A stretch of 64,000 nucleotides of DNA from Synechococcus sp. MVIR-18-1 (GTDB taxonomy: Bacteria; Cyanobacteriota; Cyanobacteriia; PCC-6307; Cyanobiaceae): assembly GCF_014279835.1 (NCBI RefSeq), contig NZ_CP047942.1, positions 744,001 to 808,000 of the forward strand, written 5' to 3'. Below the pieces are notes generated by a model. It was not told where the DNA came from, searched no databases, and saw nothing but the letters and a program-made list of their open reading frames with translations. The position numbers were made by a program, and so were the translations under genes. How positions within the stretch are numbered: the first letter of the stretch is position 1; every line of letters starts with the position of its first letter. This document shows positions 8,654 to 17,642 of this stretch, piece by piece.

Positions 8654-9964
8654 ATGCCCTCAACCCTTGTCCTGAACGCTGATTTAGACGTCTGCCCAGC
8701 CCTTGGGACGTGGATCATCAACAACACCCAACTGCTATCTGGGTTTTCACTCTTGATCGCAGAAGACGTGCTGCAGGAGCTCGCGAAGCGCTATCCCTTG
8801 CAGGGCCTCTCGATCGTTCAGGCTCGGGCGATTCGCCAAGGCGGAGACATTGCGATGGCCGCCACGATCCTCAACGGTGAGATCAGTGGTCTCATTCACT
8901 TCCCCTCTCCACCTCAACGTCAAGGCAGGGATGTGCTGTCTGAGCCGTTGGTTCGTGCAGCACTGCTCCAAGACCTGCCGGTTGCCCTGAATCCAGCCAC
9001 GGCATCGGCGTTGATGCAGGGCGTGAAAAGAAGCCGCAGGGGGTATCTGATTTTTAATCCCGTCTCCGGTCAAGGAGATCCTGAAGCGGAGCTGGCCGAA
9101 ATTCGCTCTTATCTTGAGCCTCAGTTCATGCTGCAGATTTGGAAGACGCGACCCGATCGAGACCCCGCCGAACAAGCCAAAGACTTGATCAAGGAGATCA
9201 ATGCCTTTGATGCTGAAGGGGAGGGAGATTCGATCATCATTGCCTCGGGCGGCGATGGCACGGTTGGTGCCGTTGCTAGTGCCCTTCAAAACAGCAATAT
9301 TCCCCTTGGCATCATTCCCCGTGGCACCGCCAATGCCTTTTCGGTTGCGCTGGGAATTCCTACGGGATTGAAGGCCGCTTGCACCAATTTGCTCCTTGGC
9401 AACCTGCGTCGGGTTGATGTTGCTCTGTGCAATAACCGACCGATGATTTTGTTAGCTGGCCTCGGCTTTGAGGCAGGAATGGTGGATAAAGCGAGCCGTG
9501 AATTAAAGAACATTCTCGGACCCATGGCCTACATTTTTTCAGGTGCCCGGCAGCTGGTGGATCAGCAACCTTTCCACGCCACGATGCAGATTGATGGAAA
9601 GGACTACAGGCTTGATGCCAGCGCGATCACGATGGCCAATGCCGCTCCGGCCACATCCGTGATGGCCCAGGGTTTTGGAGAGGTGATTCCAGACGATGGA
9701 TTGCTCGAGGTGATCGTTGCTTCTCCGAAGGACCGCATCAGTGGGCTTTCGGTGCTCTCAAGTCTTGCTTGGTCAGCGATCATGAGCAGTAGCGCCAATC
9801 ACAACAACAATATTGCTTGTTTTCGAACCAAAGAACTACAAATTGAACTGGATGATGTTCAGAAATTGGTGATCGATGGTGAGGTTCTCGATGCGAAAAG
9901 TATTACTTTGAGTGTGAATCCTGGAGCCCTGCAGGTGGTTGCTCCAATCCCCTTGAAATCTTGA
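8654..9964 (+). CDS. fusion of methylglyoxal-synthase-like domain and diacylglycerol kinase
   Basis: Residues about 1-125 resemble methylglyoxal synthase (GGD followed by a LIHFPSPP segment), and residues from about 130 form a DagK/YegS-type lipid kinase with RGYLIFNPVSGQGD, SGGDGTVGAVASAL, PRGTANAFS and a C-terminal IPDDGLLEV and VIDGEVLDA. The kinase motifs are complete, so phosphorylation of diacylglycerol or a related lipid is likely. In the first domain the Asp of GGD is kept, but the N-terminal histidine region of real methylglyoxal synthases reads LNADLDVC, so this part may be a sensor rather than an enzyme. The stop overlaps the next start by 4 bases. Confidence 0.88.
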   Translation: MPSTLVLNADLDVCPALGTWIINNTQLLSGFSLLIAEDVLQELAKRYPLQGLSIVQARAIRQGGDIAMAATILNGEISGLIHFPSPPQRQGRDVLSEPLVRAALLQDLPVALNPATASALMQGVKRSRRGYLIFNPVSGQGDPEAELAEIRSYLEPQFMLQIWKTRPDRDPAEQAKDLIKEINAFDAEGEGDSIIIASGGDGTVGAVASALQNSNIPLGIIPRGTANAFSVALGIPTGLKAACTNLLLGNLRRVDVALCNNRPMILLAGLGFEAGMVDKASRELKNILGPMAYIFSGARQLVDQQPFHATMQIDGKDYRLDASAITMANAAPATSVMAQGFGEVIPDDGLLEVIVASPKDRISGLSVLSSLAWSAIMSSSANHNNNIACFRTKELQIELDDVQKLVIDGEVLDAKSITLSVNPGALQVVAPIPLKS

Positions 9965-11520
9965 ACTTCGCCAGTGATCCCAGCATCCAGCGGAAGATCA
10001 GCAAGATGGCCGCGCGCGTGCGCTGGAAGCATCCAGAGCTGATTCGCCAAGGGATTGATCAGACCCGACTCGTGATTGACCAGGGGAATGACAACCCTGG
10101 TAGCGACGATGCCTTTTACTTTTTGGTTCTTGGCGATAGTGGTACTGGTCGTCATCGCTTCCAGAGTCCTCCCCGTCGGATTGCTGAACGACTGCTACCG
10201 CATAAAGCGGATGCAGCTTTTCTGCTGCACACCGGAGATGTGGTTTATCTGGTTGGCGCTTTGGATCAGTACCGCGCCAACTTTTTAAGGCCCTACCGGG
10301 AATGGCTTGATCAGGGCAACGCTTGGAAAAGCATGAGCCCTGAAGGCTTGGTCTTTAATCAGCCATTTTTGCCAGTTCCTGGTAACCACGATTACTACGA
10401 CCTTTCATGGCCTGTTGCCTTGCTCGCGGGGCTGACCCTTCCGTTGCGCCGCTATTTGCAATGGTTTGATGATGTCGATGCCGGCTGGCGCGGCTCTCGC
10501 CAGGGTGAGGCCTATGCCCGCGTGTTTTTGGATGTTCTGAATCAAATCCCCCCAGCCCGGCTGACGAACCATCTCGAGTTGCATTACGACGCTGTTTGGG
10601 ATGGACAGCGATGTTTGCGATACCGGCCTGGTGTGAACACGCGTCTCCCCAATCGTTATTTTCGTTTCCGACAGGCTGGTGTTGATGTGTTTGCGATCGA
10701 TTCGAACACCCTGATGTCGCCCGAAAAACCAACGAATAATCTTCGCAACTTGCGAGGAGATTTGCGCAGTCTTGAAGAACGTCGAACCACTCTCTACAAA
10801 ACATTGGCGAGTAGCAACCTCGATGAAACCCACCGAGATGAACTGTTTGATGCGTTGGAAACGCTCCAGGAGGAATGCTTCGATCTTCAACGTCAAATTA
10901 AGCAACTCAATCAGATCAATCAAGCAGCGCTAGTTGATCATGAGCAACTGGAATGGCTCAAGGAGGGGTTAATCACATCCCATCGCGATCCAGAAGTGAG
11001 GGGCAGGATTTTGACGATGCATCACCCGGCCTATGTCACCGAGAAAACAAAATGCAACCAGGCCGATACGCATGCGATTCGCAGGCAATTGCGCGCTGTT
11101 TTCGATGCTGTTGTGAGGGCTCTAGGTGAGGATCTCGGATCGGCCAAACCCGTTGATCTTGTGCTGAGTGGGCACGCCCATTGCCTAGAGGTGCTTCGCA
11201 CCCATGACACGGGACATGCAGACAGCCACATCAACTGGGTGATTTGCGGCGGCAGCGGCTATGGATTGCGAGCTCAGCGACGGGAAGGTGCTGAGATTAC
11301 GGAACAAACAGTGGATGGAAAGACCAGGGTGGTGGCAACGAGCGAGCTGTTTATTGGGCGAAACTCGACTGATGCAGGGGGACGCGATGGCTACAGCGGT
11401 TTGCGTGTCGACGTTGCAGAGGGGCGCCCCCTCACCATCCGTTTAACGCCTTTGGTGTCGTGCCGAGATGGCAAGAGTTGGCTGGATGCAGATCCTGATC
11501 CGATCAGCTTGAGGTCGTGA
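9961..11520 (+). CDS. calcineurin-like metallophosphoesterase
   Basis: 519 residues with the metallophosphoesterase metal-binding blocks in order: LGDSGTG (near 57), HTGDVVY (near 95), PGNHDYYD (near 139), MHHPAY (near 355) and SGHAHCLEVL (near 400). A helical segment rich in Leu, Glu and Arg (about 260-325) lies between blocks and may be a coiled coil or cap. No signal peptide is present. The start is a TTG at 9961 overlapping the previous stop (TTGA), implying translational coupling to the lipid kinase; ATG at 10006 is an alternative. The substrate is unknown; a phospholipid or nucleotide phosphoester would fit the neighbour. Confidence 0.85.
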   Translation: MNFASDPSIQRKISKMAARVRWKHPELIRQGIDQTRLVIDQGNDNPGSDDAFYFLVLGDSGTGRHRFQSPPRRIAERLLPHKADAAFLLHTGDVVYLVGALDQYRANFLRPYREWLDQGNAWKSMSPEGLVFNQPFLPVPGNHDYYDLSWPVALLAGLTLPLRRYLQWFDDVDAGWRGSRQGEAYARVFLDVLNQIPPARLTNHLELHYDAVWDGQRCLRYRPGVNTRLPNRYFRFRQAGVDVFAIDSNTLMSPEKPTNNLRNLRGDLRSLEERRTTLYKTLASSNLDETHRDELFDALETLQEECFDLQRQIKQLNQINQAALVDHEQLEWLKEGLITSHRDPEVRGRILTMHHPAYVTEKTKCNQADTHAIRRQLRAVFDAVVRALGEDLGSAKPVDLVLSGHAHCLEVLRTHDTGHADSHINWVICGGSGYGLRAQRREGAEITEQTVDGKTRVVATSELFIGRNSTDAGGRDGYSGLRVDVAEGRPLTIRLTPLVSCRDGKSWLDADPDPISLRS

Positions 11521-11585
11521 ACTCTTGATTGAATGGATCACTGATTGCCTAGCAGTGGTGTTTCCTTTTTGGTGTGTTGATTGGC

Positions 11586-12191
11586 TTAATGCGAGTGATT
11601 GCGTTGATAGATTCTGAGCTGGTGACTGATCCATCCAGGGCCTAATAAGCCAAGAACGATGATGGTGAGTGAGGCGGTGAGCCGGCTTGAGAGCGTTCGT
11701 GCTTCTTCTAGGCCGCCCAATACAAAGGCGATGCCAACTAAGACACCGAAGACACCGGTAAATGTTCCACTGAGCGTGCGCAATAATTCTCCGATCGATC
11801 GTCCTTCAACAGCATCAGGATTGATGCCGACCCGAGAGCCTGAAAAAAAGCCAGTGATGCCTAAGACAACAATAAAGAGAAAGCGTTCTAAGGCCGTATT
11901 CGCTGGTGCAGCCCCATGTTGTTGAATATTGTTCACCATTGATGATGCTGTTCCTAGGAAACTTCCGCTGCAGAGTCCGATCCCAGACCACCAGAGCAAA
12001 GGTTGATGCAAGCGATTTCTCAGTCTGCTCAGCAAAATTAGCAAAAGGCAGCTTATGACTAAGCCTGCAAATAATGATGCTGTAAGTGTGATAAAATAGC
12101 CGATCGCAGCGGAAATAAGTAAAGCGCTCAAGTCGGATTCTCTACGGGGCTTTAACTTGAGCGGGGTTTCATTGATTGGATCGTTTTGCAT
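11586..12191 (-). CDS. multi-pass membrane protein, unknown
   Basis: 201 residues with four to five hydrophobic segments (around residues 24-55, 68-82, 104-120, 140-160 and 168-185) joined by short loops. Arg/Lys-rich ends suggest cytoplasmic termini. No family is recognised. It lies 27 bases downstream of the BASS-type transporter on the same strand, so the two are likely co-transcribed. Confidence 0.65.
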   Translation of the reverse strand: MQNDPINETPLKLKPRRESDLSALLISAAIGYFITLTASLFAGLVISCLLLILLSRLRNRLHQPLLWWSGIGLCSGSFLGTASSMVNNIQQHGAAPANTALERFLFIVVLGITGFFSGSRVGINPDAVEGRSIGELLRTLSGTFTGVFGVLVGIAFVLGGLEEARTLSSRLTASLTIIVLGLLGPGWISHQLRIYQRNHSH

Positions 12192-12218
12192 GGGTGTGAT
12201 TTCGTTGTTTTCGACGCA

Positions 12219-13073
12219 TTAAGCCTGTGATGTGGTTTTTTTGCGCCATTTCATGAAGGGTGCAGATCCGATTGCTGTGATCACGACGTAGCCAACGACA
12301 GCAGCCTTGATGTCCATCGCGCCGGGAGCCATCTGTTGAACGATCAACAACGCCAGGCCTGGATTACGCATGGAAAGAACCAGCGGAATAGTGCTGCGCT
12401 CGACGCTGTCTTCTCCGGCAATCGTAAACCCTAGAGCGAGTGCGATCCAGGTGAGGATCAGCATCAATAAGGCACCTTTGAGGTTGCCGATCAGCATCGG
12501 CGCTGCTTGTGGTAAAGCCACAATCAGGATTAAGACCAAGAGGGCTAATAACAGCGCAGTTGCTATTTTTTGAATCAGTGAATTCCAGCGTTCGGCCCAC
12601 TCACTACGCCATCGTCGGAGTGACACTCCCACCAGGAGTGGAATCAACTGCACGGTCAAGATCTGGAAGGCAACGTCTTGACTTGGGATATTCCACACGG
12701 TTTCACCTGCTTCGCTTGGCAGCTGACTGACCCAAAGCGGGACGCTGATGATGGCTGCGCAAGCTGTCCAAAATTGCAGCCTTGTTGCTAATTCAGGGTT
12801 CTCCGCTAGTTTTCTGCTCTTCAAGGCAATCATGGGAGCGCTTGGGCAGATTGCCATCAGCATCACTGCCATTTTGATCGCAGGCGAAAGACCATCTCCC
12901 AGAGGAGATTGCAATAGCAGAAGTGCTGCGAGTGGCATGGCAACGCAGGTGGCAAGCAACACGCGAATGAGCAAAGCAGGCCTGCGCTTGAGAAGCCCGA
13001 ATTGCAGACTGGGCAGGTTGAGGCCCAGTGACACCATGATGAAAAAGAGGACCAGTGAAATCAGGAGTGACAT
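12219..13073 (-). CDS. bile acid:sodium symporter-type (BASS) transporter
   Basis: 284 residues, almost entirely hydrophobic, with about nine to ten membrane segments. N-terminal FFIMVSLGLNL, LMAICPSAPMIALKSRK and a late SMRNPGLALLIVQQM motif resemble the BASS/arsenite-resistance superfamily, in which such segments form the unwound crossing helices of the transport site. The N-A/S-P-type motifs support a secondary transporter for an organic anion driven by sodium or protons. The substrate cannot be inferred. It is probably transcribed with the small membrane proteins on either side. Confidence 0.75.
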   Translation of the reverse strand: MSLLISLVLFFIMVSLGLNLPSLQFGLLKRRPALLIRVLLATCVAMPLAALLLLQSPLGDGLSPAIKMAVMLMAICPSAPMIALKSRKLAENPELATRLQFWTACAAIISVPLWVSQLPSEAGETVWNIPSQDVAFQILTVQLIPLLVGVSLRRWRSEWAERWNSLIQKIATALLLALLVLILIVALPQAAPMLIGNLKGALLMLILTWIALALGFTIAGEDSVERSTIPLVLSMRNPGLALLIVQQMAPGAMDIKAAVVGYVVITAIGSAPFMKWRKKTTSQA

Positions 13074-13118
13074 CGGAATAGGGGAAGATGTTTTGGTAAA
13101 CGGGGAATGGTGACTGGC

Positions 13119-13514
13119 TCAGATCAATCCGGAAAGCAGCAATAGAAATGCCAAGACTCCGATTACCAAAACAGCTGTTGCTGTGGCAATTGAAAGAGAA
13201 GGCTCATCTCGGTAGAGGTAGGGGTCGCTGCGTAGCCGAATGAGTTCACGTTTGTGTTGGCGCATGGCAATCAGCAATGTGAAGATCCCGACTGCGATGA
13301 ATCCCATCGACATCAGTTGCACGCCAATGTCTTGACTTGCATTTCCGTTGCCTCCTGCATCCCGGATCGCACTGATGATCTTGTCCAGCCCGAATCCGAA
13401 ACTGATCAGTGCGAGGGCCGTGCGGATCCAAGCCAGGGTGGTGCGCTCTGCGGCAGCTCGGTTGCGTGTTTTGGCCAATTCCGTGCTGGTATTGGACATC
13501 TCTGCTGACATCAT
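13119..13514 (-). CDS. DUF202 family membrane protein
   Basis: 131 residues. The N-terminal half has the DUF202 signature NRAAAERTTLAWIRTALALI, followed by three hydrophobic segments (about 29-45, 67-85 and 108-130). Proteins of this family (YidH-like) sit in the inner membrane; their function is not established. Two ATGs occur at the start (13514 and 13511). It is 46 bases upstream of the BASS-type gene on the same strand. Confidence 0.8.
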   Translation of the reverse strand: MMSAEMSNTSTELAKTRNRAAAERTTLAWIRTALALISFGFGLDKIISAIRDAGGNGNASQDIGVQLMSMGFIAVGIFTLLIAMRQHKRELIRLRSDPYLYRDEPSLSIATATAVLVIGVLAFLLLLSGLI

Positions 13515-13662
13515 TTACCTCTATTCCAAGATTAGAAACCATTTCCAATTCGGGCCTTAATCAATGATCCCGTTTGTGCCGAATTCTGCAGGTTGCTGCA
13601 AATGGTTTGTTTATTTTCATGTTTTGAGATCACAATTGTTTGAGACCTTACGCGGATGACGG

Positions 13663-14022
13663 ATGGAATGGGTTGAGCATGTTCTGACACACACTGCGGA
13701 GGGATTGCGCTTGTTGCTTGAGATCCTTTCGGTGCTATCGGTAGCCGTTGGCTTGGTTGCAGTTTTTAGCCCTGCTGGTCCACTCCGGCTTAGAGCGATT
13801 CCACCTCGACTTCTGCAACGAGGGCCCTTAACTTCCGCCCGCTTGACATTTGGCGGATGGATTGCTTTGGCTCTTGAATTTCAGCTTGGTGCTGATGTGG
13901 TGCAGACCACCATTAGCCGTGAAGCTTCTGCTTTGATTCAGCTTGGAGCAGTAGCGTTGGTGCGTACATTCCTGAATTACTTTCTGAGTTTGGAACTCAA
14001 AGAAAAAGAGCAGACCTCTTAA
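13663..14022 (+). CDS. DUF1622 family membrane protein
   Basis: 119 residues with three hydrophobic segments. The motifs GWIALALEFQLGADVVQTTI and the C-terminal VALVRTFLNYFLSLEL match DUF1622, a family of small bacterial inner-membrane proteins of unknown function. It is convergent with the arylsulfatase gene, and the sulfatase terminator lies inside its last codons. Confidence 0.8.
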   Translation: MEWVEHVLTHTAEGLRLLLEILSVLSVAVGLVAVFSPAGPLRLRAIPPRLLQRGPLTSARLTFGGWIALALEFQLGADVVQTTISREASALIQLGAVALVRTFLNYFLSLELKEKEQTS

Positions 14023-14034
14023 ATAGATCTGCTC
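14001..14034 (-). terminator. intrinsic terminator of arylsulfatase gene
   Basis: Read on the minus strand, the stem GAGCAGA / TCTGCTC (14034-14028 with 14014-14008) is followed by TTTTTCT. It lies 35 bases beyond the sulfatase stop and overlaps the 3' end of the convergent DUF1622 gene. Confidence 0.65.
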
Positions 14035-14068
14035 AAAGACATGCTGCATTTGTGTTGGCTTGGTTTCT

Positions 14069-16420
14069 CTATTCGAGATACTCCACGTGCATGGTGTGAA
14101 TCGTTCCGTTGAATTTAAATGGTGCCCGCTCGTGGTAATCCAGGGAAACTGGAGACCCGAGCGCTTGACCAACATCCAGGCAGTCATTAGCAGTGAACAG
14201 CAGCGCTGCCACTCTTGGCACAATGCCTTTCATCAGTTGTGTGCCATTAAGGGACACTTTGATCGCTAGTGGACCTCTTGGATTGTCGTCGGTGTGTTCG
14301 GTCACCACCTCCAGCTTGTGTCTGCCAGCGGGTAGTGGCTGATCAGAGCGCAGCTTGGTGCGTTCAATGATGAATAGGTTGTACTCGTAGGTGAGGATCC
14401 CTTGATCCATGAACAGGGTGAGACCACCTGAATTGGCACCAAGTTTGTAAAGCACTCCACTGGCATTCTCTGGAATGTCCATGTCGATCGTGACTTTGTT
14501 GTTTAGGCAACCAAGACGTGGAGCACAGGTCTCAGGAATGCGGGTAATGGTGCCAGGCAACTCCCAGGATGTTGCTTCCGGGGCCACCTTCAGTTCGGGG
14601 TGGAAGATGACGGTCCAGAGACCACCACCAATCGGCATGTTTTTGTATTTCGCCGATTCCACCAGGAACAGATTCTTGAGCATCTGCAGTTTTTCTGGAT
14701 GCTCATTGGCAACATTCTTGCTCTGACTGAAATCCTCGTCGAGGTTGTAGAGCTCCCAGACGTCGGTGTCTGGTGACCAGGTGAGGATGTCGGGGTCGAC
14801 GCCCTTCACCCAAGGCAGGCGTGGCCCCACGGCTCCAGCCATCCAGCCATTGTGGTAGATGGATCGAGAGCCCATGATGTCGAAGAATTGGGTTTTGAGT
14901 GCACCCGGTGCATCCGGCGCATTGAAGGCATAGGCAAAGCTGGTGCCGTGAATCGGGTCTTGTTCAACGCCATTCACCACCTTGGGTGGAGTGATTCCTA
15001 CCAGCTCGTAGATCGTTGGCACGAGATCGTTGCAGTGGTGGAACTGCGACCGAGGTTTGGGATCTGGCTTGATGCCCTTTGGCCACTTGATCGCCATCGG
15101 ATTGCGAGTGCCACCGAGGTAGGAGGCCATCAGCTTCATGCCTTGATAAGGCGTACTGCCAGCCCAGGCCCAGCCTGCGTGATACATGTTGTCCACCAGC
15201 GGGGAGCCAAGCGCATCCAGCCCGCCTAAATCGTCGAGCACTTTGATGTGCTCATCGATCTCTGTGGCAATGGAGTTTTGAGCGAGCAGCTCAGAGATCG
15301 TGCCGTCCTGGCCCTCGCCCGATGAGCCGTTATCGCCCCAGATGTAAACAACCAGGGTGTTTTCTTCGTACCCGAGCCGTTCAATTTCAGAGACAATGCG
15401 GCCAACCTGATGATCCGTGTGTTCGGCAAAGCCTGCCAGCACTTCCATCAAACGCGACTGAAAGGGCTTCTGGTGCTCGGGAATGGAATCCCAGGCTGCC
15501 ATCCTGGGATGGCGTGGTGTGAGTTGGGCGTTCTCTGGAATCCAGCCTTTGGCTTTGGCGTTCTTGAAGGCACGCTCGCGGTAGGCGTCCCAGCCCTCAT
15601 CAAACTTGCCTTTGTACTTATCAGCCCATTCCTTGTTCACGTGGTGAGGGCCATGCAGGGCTCCTGAAGCCCAGTACATGTAGAAGGGCTTGTCAGGACT
15701 CAGGGCTTTGTGGGTTTGAAGCCAGTTGATGGCGTCATCGGCGAGGTCTTCACTGATGTGATAACCCTCCGCTGGCGTTTTCGGTGGCAACACCACTGTG
15801 GTGTTGCGCACCAGATGCGGCTCGTATTGAGAGGCCTCTCCTGCCAGGAATCCGTAGAAATATTCGAATCCCAGCCCCGTTGGCCAGTTCTCAAAGGGAC
15901 CTGCAGCCGTGGTTTGGTTGGTGGGTGTGTTGTGCCACTTGCCCCATGCACCGGTTGAGTAGCCGTAATTGCGTAGTACGTCGGCCTGGAGTGCACAACT
16001 TTCAGGAATTCGTCCTGAATAACCGTCCCAGTCGTTCGCGAATTCACAGATCTGGCCATTGCCCACGAAGGTGTGGTTGCGACCGCTGAGCAGTGAGGAG
16101 CGCGTTGGTGAACACATCGCTGTGGTGTGGAAGCGATTGAAGCCCACGCCACCGTCTTTCACGTTCTGCAAGGTGGGCGTATGGATATCGCCGCCAAGGC
16201 ACTCCGGCAGTGCCGGACCTGCATCATCAATCAGCACCACAAGAATATTGGGTGCATCGTCTGGCAGCCTTTGGGGTTCGGGTAGCGGACTGTATGTCGA
16301 CTCCTGCATCGTCGTTCCGGCTTTGCTGCCCGACGGCTTGGCAGGGAACGGCAGGATTGAACCGTCGACGTGTGGATTGTTGCCCATGGATGAGAAACCA
16401 GTCGTGCGTTGGCTGACCAT
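14069..16420 (-). CDS. type I arylsulfatase
   Basis: About 783 residues. NILVVLIDDAG (near 60) starts the alkaline-phosphatase-like sulfatase fold and supplies metal ligands. The signature MCSPTRSSLLSGR contains CxPxR; its Cys (residue 103, codon 16112-16114) is the one converted to formylglycine. AWGKWHN (near 165), HGPHH and VYIWGDNGSSGEGQDG (near 365) supply further active-site residues, and a C-terminal beta-rich extension (about 600-783) resembles that of other large arylsulfatases. There is no signal peptide, unlike many secreted sulfatases. An ATG at 16420 follows a GTG at 16423. The maturation enzyme is encoded at 6834 and two AraC regulators lie upstream. Confidence 0.92.
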   Translation of the reverse strand: MVSQRTTGFSSMGNNPHVDGSILPFPAKPSGSKAGTTMQESTYSPLPEPQRLPDDAPNILVVLIDDAGPALPECLGGDIHTPTLQNVKDGGVGFNRFHTTAMCSPTRSSLLSGRNHTFVGNGQICEFANDWDGYSGRIPESCALQADVLRNYGYSTGAWGKWHNTPTNQTTAAGPFENWPTGLGFEYFYGFLAGEASQYEPHLVRNTTVVLPPKTPAEGYHISEDLADDAINWLQTHKALSPDKPFYMYWASGALHGPHHVNKEWADKYKGKFDEGWDAYRERAFKNAKAKGWIPENAQLTPRHPRMAAWDSIPEHQKPFQSRLMEVLAGFAEHTDHQVGRIVSEIERLGYEENTLVVYIWGDNGSSGEGQDGTISELLAQNSIATEIDEHIKVLDDLGGLDALGSPLVDNMYHAGWAWAGSTPYQGMKLMASYLGGTRNPMAIKWPKGIKPDPKPRSQFHHCNDLVPTIYELVGITPPKVVNGVEQDPIHGTSFAYAFNAPDAPGALKTQFFDIMGSRSIYHNGWMAGAVGPRLPWVKGVDPDILTWSPDTDVWELYNLDEDFSQSKNVANEHPEKLQMLKNLFLVESAKYKNMPIGGGLWTVIFHPELKVAPEATSWELPGTITRIPETCAPRLGCLNNKVTIDMDIPENASGVLYKLGANSGGLTLFMDQGILTYEYNLFIIERTKLRSDQPLPAGRHKLEVVTEHTDDNPRGPLAIKVSLNGTQLMKGIVPRVAALLFTANDCLDVGQALGSPVSLDYHERAPFKFNGTIHTMHVEYLE

Positions 16421-16496
16421 CACTTGTTAATAGTTGGTTCAGCCTTTGTCTCTGCTTGGGAACTCAAATTTGCACGGATGGGATCTTTGGCAACGA

Positions 16497-17524
16497 TCAG
16501 CGATTCGTTGACTTCAGCCAGGTCTCGCTTGGAGTTTCTGCAAACAGCTTTTGGTAGGCCTTGGCGAAATGTCCGCGGCTCTGGAATCCGTAATGCTGGG
16601 CAACTTGGCTGATGGTTTTAAACCTTTCGTCTTCCCGTGCTTCCGTTGATCGCAGGATCCAATTCACTCGCTCGAGGCGTATATGTTTCATCATTTCCAT
16701 CGGCCCCATTCCGAATGCTTCTTTTGCACCTTGGATCAGGGTTCGTCTTGATGCAAACAGCGATTCGCTGATTTGATCAAGATTGCTTCCAACATGAGCG
16801 TTTTCGAAGGCCAAATTGACAAATTCTTTGATGAGGATCTGTCGGGGAGATGGTGCGTGAGGCAAATAAGAAATGTTGGGCTTATCGCTAATAGACTTTA
16901 CTAATTCTGCGTAGAGATGATTTGTTATTTGCCGTTTTTTTCTGATGTTAACGCTGGTTTAACGAGAAGCCTCTGACATATTTTTCGAAAATGTGCATGC
17001 ATCCTAGGGGTGATCTGCAATGCATTGCTGGCTTCGAGTTGTTCAATTAGATCTTCTCGTTCACAGTAAGAAATGAAAGCATTGAAACGGCTGATAGAGA
17101 GAATGATGAGATAAGTGGTTGTATTCGCTGTGAGTTGGAAATGAGATTCTTTCTGCCCTTGGCGAAACCCATTGAGGGAATAGGGCGCAATCGGTTTGTT
17201 GAACATCAGGTGCTCATCGGCCAGTCCTGTGGCTTCAAAACAAAAACTCATGCAATCGGGTCCTCTATCTCCATTCAGGAGTAGGCGCTGATTGGTGCGG
17301 ATTTCTAGCAGGACCATACTGCCTAGGCCTGTCAAGCTGAACTGTCCATGCAGTGCGCCTCTGCTGACCTGAACCACGTCAAAGGATTTTCCGACCAGCA
17401 TGAACAGCTGCTTCAGTTCGCTCGCAGAGTGAAATCCAGTTGTTATGTGCTGATCAGTCCGATCACCATTTGATAGTTGTGAGAAGGTTCCAAGATGAGA
17501 TGAGCTGATGCTGCTGGCAGACAC
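16497..17524 (-). pseudogene. AraC-type regulator split by a -1 frameshift at an A-run
   Basis: Two minus-strand frames together form one protein resembling the intact regulator next door. The first (17524-16925, GTG start, AGGAGG upstream) holds the N-terminal sensing part, and the second, open through 16497, holds the AraC helix-turn-helix part (ESLFASRRTLIQGAKEAFGM and YGFQSRGHFAKAYQKLF). The break is at A7 (16935-16941 on the plus strand as T7). Reading the run as one base longer, or slipping back by one, joins TSEKK to RQITNHLYAELVKS and continues without a stop. The sequence is A AAA AAC in the zero frame, a known slippery type. It may be a recent pseudogene, a base-count error, or an expressed frameshifted gene. 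Confidence 0.8.
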
Positions 17525-17642
17525 GATCGTTACTTAGACCTCCTTGTTGTAAGCGAGTTTTTCTGCATCAATGATTTTGGTGCATCGCGGGAGTGTGTGT
17601 CTTGAAGGGGTAGGGATTCGTCTTTCTTGGATTCATTTTCGT

